Positions 1-8,557 of a stretch of 64,000 bases of DNA are shown here, piece after piece (position 1 is the first letter of the stretch; the number at the start of each line of letters is the position of its first letter). Made by a program: the position numbers and the translations under genes. Source of the DNA: Bacteroides sp. (GTDB taxonomy: Bacteria > Bacteroidota > Bacteroidia > Bacteroidales > Bacteroidaceae); contig NZ_JAQVBV010000028.1 in NCBI RefSeq assembly GCF_028690125.1, positions 1 to 64,000 of the forward strand. Reading direction: 5' to 3'. Under the pieces are notes generated by a model. The model made no database searches, had not been told where the DNA came from, and saw nothing but the letters and a program-made list of their open reading frames with translations.

Positions 1-127
1 CTGTGATAAAAAAAAATGATATTATAGATGGAGAGCCGTATACATGGAGACGTGTAAGTACGGTTCGGGGGCAGGCTGATGGAAACCTACCACTGCAAGG
101 TGGCAAGGCGCCATCTGCCGAGCCTAC
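1..127 (+). mobile_element. Group II intron, 3' end (domains V and VI)
   Basis: Only the tail of the intron is in the window; its reverse transcriptase would lie upstream. Domain V is at 33-66. Domain VI follows, with a helix that can pair GGCT-GATGG (75-83) with CCATC...AGCC (111-124). The unpaired A at 121 lies seven bases from the intron end AGCCTAC, the usual place for the branch-point adenosine. The 3' splice site is therefore placed after 127. The layout matches the 3' end of bacterial introns such as Ll.LtrB. The splice position is inferred from structure, not from an intron-free copy. Confidence 0.88.
33..66 (+). ncRNA. Group II intron domain V
   Basis: A 34-nt hairpin of canonical size. 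The lower helix pairs 33-40 with 59-66 and contains the catalytic AGC triad (34-36). The upper helix pairs 41-46 with 51-56 and is capped by a GAGA (GNRA) tetraloop at 47-50. The two-base bulge at 57-58 is in its expected place. Domain V is the catalytic core of self-splicing and reverse-splicing introns, and its intact form suggests a functional or recently active intron. Confidence 0.92.
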
Positions 128-297
128 AAATCACCAATCAGAAAGTAAATGAAGATATGAAACAGCTATTTACGAAAGTAAGTGGTAAATATCAAGTGGC
201 TGAAAGTGACATTACTTCCGAGGTTGCACACAAGAACTTTTCTCATTGGAAAAAAATCAATGAAATATATCCGAAGAATAAAGAGGGGATAGTTTGA
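128..297 (+). pseudogene. 3' exon fragment of the gene interrupted by the intron
   Basis: The longest open frame after the inferred splice site runs to TGA at 295-297 and gives about 55 residues, rich in Lys, Asn and Glu. An ATG at 157 could also start a 46-residue protein ending in KNKEG. I do not recognise the family. It may be the C-terminus of a gene split by the intron, with the 5' exon outside the window, or a chance frame. Confidence 0.4.
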
Positions 298-320
298 TAA
301 TCTTTTCCAAAGTAGACTAA

Positions 321-471
321 AACATTAACAAAGGTAAGCTCCGCATCCAGTCCGTTCAAGTCCAAGCCCTACGGGTTAAGCTGAAAATCTCCACACCTGC
401 GCTACGCTTCGGGTTGTATTTTCAACTTAAGACTTGCACAGACTGGATGCTACACTGATAGAGTTAATGTT
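321..471. repeat. Long imperfect palindrome (three-block stem)
   Basis: Three separated blocks pair in nested order: AACATTAAC (321-329) with 463-471; a 20-nt block at 343-362 with 431-450 (two mismatches); and TTAAGCTGAAAAT (375-387) with 418-430 (one mismatch). A GC-rich segment around 388-417 forms the loop. The whole can fold as a roughly 150-nt hairpin with internal loops. It occupies the gap between the intron exon fragment and the Crp/Fnr gene. I see no ORF in it. It could be a structured RNA, a recombination site or an element end. Confidence 0.7.
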
Positions 472-566
472 ATTAATCCGTTTCGGAAAAAATGTATTGT
501 TTGAGTTTGCCGATAGAGAAGTTGCCAATTTATCTAGATTATTATCCAACATAGCTATCATTCTCG

Positions 567-574
567 TATCTTTG
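567..574 (+). promoter_or_regulatory. Bacteroidetes -7 box for the Crp/Fnr gene
   Basis: TATCTTTG fits the TAnnTTTG consensus and lies 20 bases before the ATG at 594. No clear TTTG -33 box is seen about 20 bp upstream. Confidence 0.55.
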
Positions 575-593
575 CAATTATAAAGCATTTAAC

Positions 594-1160
594 ATGGATA
601 GATTCAATGCGAGTGAGAGTGTAGATGCCACGAGATTAGAGAAACTATTTCTTGAAAGTGGCACACCGAAAATACTTAGAAAAAATGAATATATGGTTCG
701 TCAAAACGATAAGACGAATCATATAGGCTTTGTTACTTCAGGTATATTTCGACTTACTCGCATAGATACAAACGGGAACGAATGGATTGTTGGTTATAGT
801 TTTGAGAATGATTTCGTATGTGATTATCCATCTTTAATCAATAGAATTGGTGCAACGGTTAGTATACAGGCAACAACTGATTGCGAGGTTTATTTACTCC
901 CATTAAGCGAACTCAACCAATTTTGGGAAACCGATATGGAAACACAGCGTTTAGGCAGACGAATTGCCGAAACCATGTTTGCCGAGATATACCAACGCTT
1001 ATTAGGGTTCTATTGCGATACGCCCGAACAACGCTATCAGGCATTAATGAAACGCTGTCCCGATTTACAAGAACGAATATCCCTAAAAGAAATAGCACTA
1101 TTTCTCGGTGTAACTCCTGAAACACTAAGCAGAATCCGCAAAAAACAACAGCAAAAATAG
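594..1160 (+). CDS. Crp/Fnr-family transcriptional regulator
   Basis: The 188-residue protein has an N-terminal cyclic-nucleotide-binding-type beta-roll (about 15-110; note GFVTSGIFRLTR and a final strand CEVYLLPLSEL). A C-terminal helix-turn-helix (about 140-188) includes ISLKEIALFLGVTPETLSRI, typical of the Crp family. Residues that bind cAMP are not conserved, so the ligand is unknown. It probably binds DNA as a dimer. A factor-independent terminator follows immediately, so the gene is monocistronic. It is probably accessory cargo of the mobilizable element; Bacteroidetes members often control neighbouring stress or efflux genes, but that is inference here. Confidence 0.88.
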   Translation: MDRFNASESVDATRLEKLFLESGTPKILRKNEYMVRQNDKTNHIGFVTSGIFRLTRIDTNGNEWIVGYSFENDFVCDYPSLINRIGATVSIQATTDCEVYLLPLSELNQFWETDMETQRLGRRIAETMFAEIYQRLLGFYCDTPEQRYQALMKRCPDLQERISLKEIALFLGVTPETLSRIRKKQQQK

Positions 1161-1163
1161 AGG

Positions 1164-1188
1164 TCTTGACTTTCGTCAAGGCTTTTTT
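1164..1188 (+). terminator. Factor-independent terminator after the Crp/Fnr gene
   Basis: CTTGAC-TTTC-GTCAAG stem-loop followed by a run of six T, three bases after the stop codon. Confidence 0.85.
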
Positions 1189-1236
1189 GCTTTCTACTGC
1201 TTAATATTGCCACCATAAATGATAAACAGAATTATT

Positions 1237-2118
1237 ATGGTAACTTACACTCACTTCGGCAAACAACCCGATGTTCTCAAACATCTTGTTCTCTGCGAGG
1301 TTCTTCAAATTGAGAAACCGCAGATATATGTAGAAACAAATTCAGCGTGTGCCATCTATACAATGGTACATACCCCCGAACAGAAATATGGTATTTATCA
1401 TTTCTTGAACGAGGCGAACGAAGATGCTACATTTCAAAACTCCCTTTATTATCAATTGGAGAATGAAAGCATGGCAAGCGGAAACTATTTAGGTTCTCCA
1501 GCATTAGCCATGAAAGTATTGAATAATGACGTTAAGGGGTGTCTATTCTTTGATTTAGAAAAAAGGGCATTGGATAATATCAAATCATTTGCAAGACACC
1601 AAGCAGTTGCACCACCAATTAGAACATTCAATTGTGATTCGACTGATGGAGTATTAAAACTATTGCCATCATTACCCAAATCCACGTTTCTACATATTGA
1701 CCCTTACGAAATAGATAAACCCAATAGCAACGGGCATACTTATCTTGATGTATTAATCGGTGCTACCAAATTGGGAATGAAGTGTTTGTTGTGGTACGGA
1801 TTTATGACCATTAACGATAAACAGGCACTCAATAAATCCGTGTCGGAGAAGTTAGACAAGGCAGGTATTAAAGATTATGCGTGTTCAGAACTGATTATGA
1901 ACGCCATAAAGAAAGATACAATAGTCTGTAATCCGGGCATATTGGGAAGTGGAATTTTAGCGACCAACCTATCCCAAAAATCCAATTCGATGATTCAGGA
2001 TTATAGCAAAAAACTGGTTGGAATCTACAAAGACGCTCGATATAAGGAGTTTGACGGGAGTTTATATCATGATACCATTAACAAAAAACAGAATATAAAA
2101 ATTAAAAGACATCTTTAA
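1237..2118 (+). CDS. RlmJ-like (23S rRNA A2030 N6-methyltransferase family) protein
   Basis: The N-terminus THFGKQPDVLKH matches the family signature HAGNxADVLKH, which is why the ATG at 1237 is preferred over the one at 1219. Further on, STFLHIDPYEID stands where the catalytic DPPYE motif of RlmJ is found, so one proline of the N6-adenine methyltransferase motif is missing and activity is uncertain. The length (293 residues) fits RlmJ. The usual enzyme transfers a methyl group from S-adenosylmethionine to A2030 of 23S rRNA. A mobile-element copy could have another target. The next ORF starts 12 bp downstream, so cotranscription is likely. Confidence 0.65.
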   Translation: MVTYTHFGKQPDVLKHLVLCEVLQIEKPQIYVETNSACAIYTMVHTPEQKYGIYHFLNEANEDATFQNSLYYQLENESMASGNYLGSPALAMKVLNNDVKGCLFFDLEKRALDNIKSFARHQAVAPPIRTFNCDSTDGVLKLLPSLPKSTFLHIDPYEIDKPNSNGHTYLDVLIGATKLGMKCLLWYGFMTINDKQALNKSVSEKLDKAGIKDYACSELIMNAIKKDTIVCNPGILGSGILATNLSQKSNSMIQDYSKKLVGIYKDARYKEFDGSLYHDTINKKQNIKIKRHL

Positions 2119-2129
2119 TTGTATGAAGC

Positions 2130-2742
2130 ATGAATGAACTATCTGAACAGAGATTTTTCCGGCTATTGTCGGAATACTCACAGAAAGAGTTTGTCGTAAA
2201 TGATTTTACGACTGCATTGCAAGAACTTGCCAAGCATTTGGCAAACGTTGCTATAAATGAACAGGACTATGCTGTATTGTTACGCTATCTCTCTTTTGGA
2301 CTAAACAGGCTTAAATCGCATCGAGTGCAATTTGAGCAGGGGGAAAAATGCTTTGCTATTGCTTATTGATGAAGCGATAGGACTTGTAAATACAGAAATC
2401 CGCATACTCAATATGCGAATCAAATATCCGGTTCAGTTCCAGAGTCGGAAGAACAAATTCCCACTCTCACCGCTTCATCTAACTGACGAAACCTATCTCA
2501 TTGAAATTATGGAGATGGTGAGCGGACTGTTCTTATCTAAACGAGTAGTTACCCACAACGGAACAGAATCACCACTAACAGAAATCGGAAGAGCGTTTGA
2601 ACACCTCTTTAATATCAAACTGGGTGATATTCACAAGAAGCATGAGAGTGTTATTAAGCGTAAGCCATCCAAAGTAACCGAGTTTTTAGATACACTTCGC
2701 AAAGCCATTGCCGAAGAAAGTAAGAATAAAGGATATTTGTAA
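2130..2742 (+). pseudogene. RteC-like protein, frameshifted
   Basis: Two frames read as one protein. The first (from ATG 2130) ends at 2369 with VQFEQGEKCFAIAY. The second continues from about 2340 with NALLLLIDEAI and runs to 2742. The switch falls in the homopolymer run GGGGGAAAAA near 2338-2347, so an indel (or a sequencing error) is likely. The second half resembles the RteC C-terminus, with FEHLFNIKLGD and FLDTLRKAI aligning to FNVDLGEYYRTY-type sequences of the RteC genes at 40018 and 60092. RteC controls excision genes in CTnDOT-type elements. The intact product would be about 200 residues. Confidence 0.6.
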
Positions 2743-2767
2743 ATCAACAACTTATCAACTATTTATA

Positions 2768-2790
2768 GGGGTGTACCACTGGTACACCCC
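2768..2790. terminator. Perfect 11-bp inverted repeat
   Basis: GGGGTGTACCA and TGGTACACCCC flank a single C, 25 bp after the RteC-like gene. It has no T-run, so it may be a terminator aided by other factors, or a protein-binding site. Confidence 0.5.
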
Positions 2791-2871
2791 TAACTTATTT
2801 GCGTCCATTTGCCGAACTTTGCTTCATCAATTGATTGGTAATCTTAATGTTTAATTTAAAAATGAAGCAAA

Positions 2872-3213
2872 ATGTATATAGACAATGAAAACTTCGACAA
2901 GTGGATGGAACGACTGTCTAAGAAGCTCTCCGAAATCGGGCAAGACCTGAAATCCCTAATCAATACCGACAACGTATTAGACCCCAACGACAAGTTGTTA
3001 GATAATCAGGACTTGGCATTTCTGCTGAAAGTGTCTTTCCGAACTCTGCAACGCTATCGGGCAAGTGGCAAACTTCCTTACTTTACAATAAGTCATAAGA
3101 CCTACTACCGAGCATCGGACATTCGGGCATTTGTACAGGAAAATGCCGATTGCAAGACCTATGAACGGTTCAAAAAGGAAAATCAGCTAGATACGCAAGC
3201 CGAAGCAAAATAG
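2872..3213 (+). CDS. Helix-turn-helix (excisionase-like) protein
   Basis: The 113-residue protein has a central MerR/excisionase-type domain: LLDNQDLAFLLKVSFRTLQRYRASGKLPYF, then YRASDIRAF (about 42-85), with charged flanks. In Bacteroidales mobilizable elements this type of gene lies between the integrase module and the mob genes and helps control excision or replication. The order here (regulator, structured DNA, BfmA/BtgA, BtgB) agrees with that. The exact target is not visible. Confidence 0.75.
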   Translation: MYIDNENFDKWMERLSKKLSEIGQDLKSLINTDNVLDPNDKLLDNQDLAFLLKVSFRTLQRYRASGKLPYFTISHKTYYRASDIRAFVQENADCKTYERFKKENQLDTQAEAK

Positions 3214-3253
3214 GGTGGGTAATGTTACTGCCTGATGAAGTGCCACCACTTCC

Positions 3254-3369
3254 CATTTAGCAGAAACCGCCTCGCCCAGTGGCTCGGCTCGTTTTGCTAA
3301 ATGAAGCAAGAGGGAACTGGACTTTGTCCTGTTCTCCCTCTTGCCCTGCGGGGCAAAGCCTTCGGCTTT
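3254..3369. other. Hairpin cluster upstream of mob genes, candidate oriT
   Basis: Four consecutive inverted repeats: CATTTAGCA (3254-3262) with TGCTAAATG (3295-3303); an 8-bp outer stem at 3308-3315/3335-3342 extended by GGAC/GTCC; TTGCCC (3341-3346) with GGGCAA (3351-3356); AAAGCC (3355-3360) with GGCTTT (3364-3369). The segment is non-coding and lies just 5' of the mobilization genes, the usual place for a transfer origin. The nick site cannot be identified by eye. Confidence 0.45.
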
Positions 3370-3476
3370 AATAGATTACATTCGTAACCGTTTATAACAG
3401 TGGTTATAAGTCTGAAACGTATTCCGCTTATAATCAACCAAATGAATCTTACTTTCTTTATAAAAAAGTTATAATC

Positions 3477-4061
3477 ATGGATAAGACCAGTAATATATCC
3501 ACTCTCACCACCATCGGGATAGACCGACAGACAGGAAAGCTAATAGATAAGCTCTGCAAACGCTATTCGCTGAAAAAGGGTGAAATAGTCAGGTTGGCAT
3601 TTGTCTATATTGATAAAGCGTGTATCAACCCATCGGAAGCACCGGAATCTGTAAAATCGGAACTGGCGAAGATAAACAAACGGCAGGATGATATTATCCG
3701 CTTCATCCGACACTATGAGGAGGAACAACTAAACCCCATGATACGAACCGCTAATTCTATTGCAGTTCGGTTTGATGGTATTGGTAAGACATTGGAAACA
3801 CTTATCCTTTCTCAATTGGAATCCAGTCAGGGCAAACAAACAGCCGTACTGCAAAAGGTAAGTGAACAGTTCGGCAAGCACGCCGATGTAATCAACCAGC
3901 AGGGGAAACAACTCTCTGCACTCTATCAGATACACCAACGGGATTACAAAAGGTTACTTCAACTCATACAACTGTATTCGGAACTCTCCGCTTGCGGTGT
4001 AATGGATAGCAAGAAGAAAGAGAGCCTAAAGGCTGAAATTACCAACCTAATAAATACATAG
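3477..4061 (+). CDS. BfmA/BtgA-family mobilization protein
   Basis: The 194-residue protein starts with a ribbon-helix-helix-like DNA-binding region (TTIGIDRQTGKLIDKLCKRY, then a helix ending RLAFVYIDKA). A long helical region predicted to form coiled coils follows (QDDIIRFIRHYEEEQLNPM onward). This is the layout of BfmA/BtgA accessory proteins, which bind oriT and recruit the relaxase in Bacteroides mobilizable transposons and plasmids. The relaxase gene follows after 6 bp, which supports the pairing. The ATG at 3477 is the first in frame. Confidence 0.85.
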   Translation: MDKTSNISTLTTIGIDRQTGKLIDKLCKRYSLKKGEIVRLAFVYIDKACINPSEAPESVKSELAKINKRQDDIIRFIRHYEEEQLNPMIRTANSIAVRFDGIGKTLETLILSQLESSQGKQTAVLQKVSEQFGKHADVINQQGKQLSALYQIHQRDYKRLLQLIQLYSELSACGVMDSKKKESLKAEITNLINT

Positions 4062-4067
4062 AAAACC

Positions 4068-5161
4068 ATGCACATAGATTTTGCCTCACCATCGGGCGGA
4101 ACATATAACAATGCAGGAAGTAGCCGACAATTAGTCTCATATTGTGAACATGAGGATTTGGAGCGGATGGAGAAAGGAATCTATACCGATGGCTTTTTTG
4201 ACCTGACGGATGATAATATATACAAATCAAAGGTTATTAAGAACATAGACACCAATATCGGGCAACTCCTGAAAATAGATGCAAAGTTTTTCGCTATCCA
4301 TGTCAGCCCATCGGAAAGCGAACTTAGGGCAATGGGGAACACCGAACAGGAGAAAGCCGAAGCGATGAAACGCTATATCAGGGAAGTATTCATTCCCGAA
4401 TATGCCAAGAATTTCAATAAAGGGCTATCCGAAACAGATATAAAGTTTTACGGCAAAATTCATTTCGACCGTAGTCGTTCTGACAACGAACTGAATATGC
4501 ACTGTCATTTGATTGTGAGCCGAAAAGACCAAGCCAATAAAAAGAAGCTGTCATCGCTTACCAATCACAAGAACACCCAAAAGGGACGGTAACAGGCGGT
4601 TTTGACCATGTGAACCTATTCCAGCAGGTAGAACAAGGATTCGATAAGCTGTTCGGTTATAACCGCCAATTATCTGAATCCTTTGAGTATGCCAACACGA
4701 TGAAGAATGACTCTATAGTCAAACAAATTAAAGTTCAGGAACAAGAAATGCAATATGGTGAAAGAGAGATAGCAACTAATAATGAAAGCGGTCAAGAAAA
4801 CTTGCTTTCTTTCAATCTTGAAAACAAGAGAGTAAGTAGGCAAGATTTCGATACTGATAAACATATTGCTAATAAACAAGAAAGCAATATTTCTACTAAT
4901 CTATCTTTCAATCAGGGAAATAATCTAATGACAAATTTATTAATGTCTCTTGTTCCTCTAGAAATATACCCCTACAAGTGTTCGGATATTTCCAAAGAAA
5001 AAAGACCAACTTCTAAGAAGAGAAAGTTTCCGAGATTTAAAAAGAAAACTATAGCGTTAAATATTTTACTTCAATTATTGTTCGTTTTAAAGATGGTATC
5101 CCATGAAATATCTATTGAAGCCAATTTTATTATGCATAAAAAAATATTAATAGCCATTTGA
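4068..5161 (+). pseudogene. BtgB/BfmC-type relaxase, frameshifted
   Basis: The first frame (to 4592) carries the relaxase N-terminus: FASPSGGTYNNAGSS, and HFDRSRSDNELNMHCHLIVSR with the H-x-H-type metal ligands. It hits TAA after NTQKGR. The -1 frame continues the protein without a break (GTVTGGFDHVNLFQQVEQGF...), so one base has been lost near 4577-4588. The lysine-rich end (KRKFPRFKKK, about 5047) is a normal C-terminus for this family. The further 35 residues to 5161 look like run-on into flanking DNA and overlap the opposite-strand gene. The enzyme would nick oriT and pilot the strand. As read, it is inactive. Confidence 0.78.
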
Positions 5162-6825
5162 TAGGAGTAATTTGTGGAAAATGTAAATCCATGTGCAATA
5201 TTGTTGCGTATATTTAAGCCATCTCTTGTTAATACGTATTTGAAAAATGCAATCTCTTTTTTATCTAATATCTTCAGTAAATATTCTTCATTTAGTAACT
5301 GTTCTAAAGTCTTTTCTAAAACCTCATTGTTTTTTTCAATAGTAGTATTTCCTCCCAAAAGGCGAATTAAGTCTCTTATAGCTCCTTCCAATTTGGGAAC
5401 CAAAGAATCTATGCATAAAATGAAATTACATTTATGAAAAGAATCAGACTTTGAAGCTAATATAAACTGATCACATAATTCTTTTAATCCTGGTTTCATT
5501 ATATTAATCCAAGATTCGTTTTCATGTTCTTTTCGATTTGCTATTGTGTAACGCTTATGTAGCCATGTGTTGTTTAAATATTCAATTAAATAGTCAAAAG
5601 AGAATAGTTTTTCTTCAATAGCTTTTATTAGCACCTTCATCACAACTGATTGACACATTATAGTATAATAAAATGTGAATGATGTGGTAGTATGTTCTTT
5701 TTCTTTACGATCTTTATTTTGAATTGTTGGATTACCATTTATATCGAAATACACAACAGTGGCAAATTGTCGGATTGAATTCATATTTAAGTTTTTAGTC
5801 ATAATCTCTAAATCAGAGTTTGAAGGAAACCATTGTATATAGACCCCTATGTATTGTAATATTTCAATCGGATCTTTTATTGACAGAATTTCTTCAACAC
5901 AGTTTTTAATATAATCATTTATGAGTTTGCTTTGATCTTCATCTAGTTCTTGTTTAATATTGGAAAATTTCATTTTTGTTTTGGCTTGATTATACAGTAT
6001 CATTGTATCTCTAAATTCTTGTTCAAAACCTCCTTTTTTATAATATGATGCTTTTTTAAATAAATATTGTGGCAATATAAAATCTCCTTCGTGCTGTTCA
6101 ATTATACAGTCTTCATTTTCTGCTAATAATTTGAAATAGGATTTGTTATCATAATTAAGAGATTGAGACACTTTTATCATTGTGAGCAATAGTTTTTCAT
6201 TATGAGAATAACTATTATCGATCTCTTTAACCCAAGCTTTTGATACTTCTAAATATGCACGCAAATCTTCTGATTTGAAGAATTTAGATTCGTAAAGACT
6301 GGAAATAATACTGCATTTAGCCCAGACAGAAATATAATCACCATTCAACAAATTGTATATCTCATTTTTTACATCGTCATATAATAATTTGGTTTCTTTA
6401 GACAAAAATGCTATTGAGCGAACTAGGTCTAAATAAGTAGACAGTTTATAATTCTTCGTTCTTATTATTTTCAAATAGTCTCTTATCGCAAATAAAGCAA
6501 AATTTCTATGATGAGAATATTTCCAAATTACATGAGAGTAAAATCCATGCACCAAAGCGTTGGAAGACCTTGTCTTTAAGTATTCTAATTCATTATGATT
6601 TAAGTCTGAGCATAATGGTTCGTCATATTTATTCTGTAACTGTCCATTTGTTTTTAATTCTCCTGTAAGATGATCATAAAAGTGAAATAATACTCTTCGT
6701 TCAATAGAAAGAATATCAGATTCCTCATTATTCGCATTTTGTTCTAATGCCCATATATTAGAAATTACATCATGAAATTGACGTGTATCTTTAATTTCTA
6801 TGAGTTTTGCATTTATTTCATCCAT
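5071..6825 (-). CDS. DUF4209 (RNxxxHG, HEPN-like) protein, possible defence gene
   Basis: The 584-residue, strongly A+T-rich protein is helical throughout. Near the C-terminus it has KLEGAIRDLIRLLGG and then GLNIRNNIAHG, which fits the conserved RNxxxHG motif of DUF4209. That motif resembles the R-x4-6-H active site of HEPN ribonucleases, so an RNA-cleaving role is possible but not shown. The gene stands alone between the end of the mobilizable element (its last bases overlap the relaxase run-on) and a truncated integrase, a typical place for island cargo. No partner gene is adjacent. Confidence 0.65.
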   Translation of the reverse strand: MDEINAKLIEIKDTRQFHDVISNIWALEQNANNEESDILSIERRVLFHFYDHLTGELKTNGQLQNKYDEPLCSDLNHNELEYLKTRSSNALVHGFYSHVIWKYSHHRNFALFAIRDYLKIIRTKNYKLSTYLDLVRSIAFLSKETKLLYDDVKNEIYNLLNGDYISVWAKCSIISSLYESKFFKSEDLRAYLEVSKAWVKEIDNSYSHNEKLLLTMIKVSQSLNYDNKSYFKLLAENEDCIIEQHEGDFILPQYLFKKASYYKKGGFEQEFRDTMILYNQAKTKMKFSNIKQELDEDQSKLINDYIKNCVEEILSIKDPIEILQYIGVYIQWFPSNSDLEIMTKNLNMNSIRQFATVVYFDINGNPTIQNKDRKEKEHTTTSFTFYYTIMCQSVVMKVLIKAIEEKLFSFDYLIEYLNNTWLHKRYTIANRKEHENESWINIMKPGLKELCDQFILASKSDSFHKCNFILCIDSLVPKLEGAIRDLIRLLGGNTTIEKNNEVLEKTLEQLLNEEYLLKILDKKEIAFFKYVLTRDGLNIRNNIAHGFTFSTNYSYQMAINIFLCIIKLASIDISWDTIFKTNNN

Positions 6826-6988
6826 TAATTATCTGATATTTAAAAGTTTAATAAGTGGAGGTAAATTATATTATATCCCTTTTTCTTTGTTGTATAAGGA
6901 AATATCCCCGGAGACTATAATATGCAACAAATATCAGTATAATATTTGAGAACACAAAAAACTGTATGAATAGAAAGGTAATCTATTT

Positions 6989-7019
6989 TTTGTTTTTATC
7001 AGATTTAGCATTACCTTTG
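6989..7019 (+). promoter_or_regulatory. Canonical but orphan promoter
   Basis: TTTG (6989-6992), a 19-bp spacer and TACCTTTG (7012-7019) form a full Bacteroidetes promoter pointing right. No plus-strand gene follows; transcription would run antisense into the truncated integrase. It may be left over from a gene lost at a junction near 7100. Confidence 0.55.
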
Positions 7020-7110
7020 TAATAGGTTATTGAAATGATGTAATTCTAAGAATTTTAAAGTAGATAGCACGTTGCTAAACCATTACCCTTTTTGATTATG
7101 CGCTTCATAA

Positions 7111-8211
7111 CTAATTGTTTTTCAGAAATATAATTTGTGAGCATATAGTAGTGGCATAGGAGTGTCGGGCTGAATGTGTGCACAGATTTTTCTGTAATCC
7201 GCATACATCTGCAATCTCTTTCAAATAACTGTTCATGCGTTGATTGCTCAATACTGGCAATAGTTTTCCGGTACATTCTACCACATTTTTATACTTTTCA
7301 AGTATAGAAGCTGCCACAGGTAACACAGGAATATTACACATGATTTTTGTCTTTTGGCGGTTCTTCCTTATCCAAAGCTCCCCTTTGTTATCTCTTACTA
7401 AATGTTCAGGAGATAAATCTTTCACATCGCTGAACGCTAAGCCAGTGAAAGTGCAAAATACAAAAATATCCCGTACCTGTTCTACTCGCTTAATAGTAAA
7501 CTCTTTGGCGAGAATGATTTTAATCTCGTCCATTGTCAGGAATTCAGGATCGGTTTCTTCTAACTTGAAGCGGTAGTAAGCGAATGGATCTTTCTTAATC
7601 CAGTCGTTTTCCAAAGCAATACGGATAATCTTCTTCAAGTTCTTCAATCGGGTGATAGCGGAGTTCTGCGCACAACCTTTTTCAATCTTCAAGAAAGCGT
7701 CAAACTTAGAAATGAAATTAGCTTTTAAGTTATTCAGGGGAATATCCGATAGCTGATATTCTTTTTTGATGAATTCCTCTAAATATCGGGTAGTGGTTTC
7801 ATACCGTTGCACTGTCTTACTAACAAAGTCTTTGCCAATTAACTTACGGCTTTGCTCATTATGTTCCCTGAATACCTGCAATAGCGTTTTGTTATCTTCA
7901 TCCACACCATAAAATAACTTTCTCACCAGATCGACATTGATAACCTTGTCGGAAGTTTCCAATTCCCTATAAATTTGGTGTATGCGTGAACGTGTGATTT
8001 CTAAGTAGTGGTTCAGTTCCACCGACATACGGTCTTTGCCTTTTGAATTCTCTTTTGCCTGATTCCATAGGTTTACAGGGCAGCTTCTTTTGATCGAAAT
8101 ATCTACCATACAACCGTTTACAGTGATTCTCATGCACACGGGTGCTTCACCGTTCTTTAATAGTTTGCCTTTCTTGATGAAGAACAAAACAGAAAATGAT
8201 TTACGAGCCAT
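7111..8211 (-). pseudogene. Tyrosine recombinase, truncated at the catalytic end
   Basis: The 366-residue product has the Arm/SAM-like N-terminal part and most of the catalytic domain (FCTFTGLAFSDVKDL, KTKIMCNIPVLP, HSARHSYATT). It ends with ICSQIIFLKNN instead of the LGH...Y segment, so the final His/Trp and the nucleophilic Tyr are missing. The full-length relative at 55959 is 408 residues. Its 5' end faces an attachment-like sequence at 8453, the same arrangement as the intact integrase at 55959-57185 facing 57527. Truncation probably came from a recombination junction near 7100-7130. It is not expected to recombine DNA. Confidence 0.85.
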
Positions 8212-8396
8212 TTTTACATCGTTTTTAGAGTTACAAAACTATGTATTCTCTTCCAAAGTAGTGCTACGCAAAATGCTATGAATCAGCGATAAAGATGCAA
8301 ATTCGTGGGACTTTTTTCGATTAAATTTTAGTCCCACGATTTATCCACCGATAATATGTTTGAAACGGTTATTTTCTGCTACCTGCTAGAAAAAAG

Positions 8397-8466
8397 AAAT
8401 CCCCGATAATGCTTGATTATCAGGGATTTGCTTGATTTTTCTTTTGTTTTCAGTGATCCGCCTGGG
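8397..8466 (-). other. Attachment-like unit 1: terminator hairpin plus GTGATCC core
   Basis: A 14-bp stem (8397-8410 with 8416-8429) is followed by GTGATCCGCCTGGG at 8453-8466. Read on the minus strand, the core looks like a tRNA or tmRNA 3' end followed by its terminator. The same pairing recurs at 57493-57540, 57654-57701 and 57804-57853. No whole tRNA is present at any of these sites. Probably an old att junction. Confidence 0.55.
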
Positions 8467-8527
8467 TAATCAATGGTAAAATATAAACGGCTAATTATCA
8501 AAGATATAGCCAGCCGTTTTTTATTAA

Positions 8528-8557
8528 GGTTACACACAGGTTACGATTTAGTGTCGT
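8528..8557. repeat. Phased GGTTAC pair, integrase arm-site candidate
   Basis: GGTTAC at 8528 and 8539 (11 bp apart) is followed by TTTAGTGTCG. The same layout appears at 57763-57779 and, without the last part, at 13912-13928. Confidence 0.6.

Noticed and set aside
321..471. Integron attC site
   Set aside because: The end boxes do not fit RYYYAAC/GTTRRRY and no integron integrase is near.
4610..4612. GTG start for a separate gene in the relaxase second half
   Set aside because: The frame continues upstream into relaxase-like sequence, so it is part of the frameshifted relaxase.
7055..7276. Open frame overlapping the integrase 3' end, as a possible shifted C-terminus
   Set aside because: It lacks the LGH...Tyr segment, so it does not restore the integrase.
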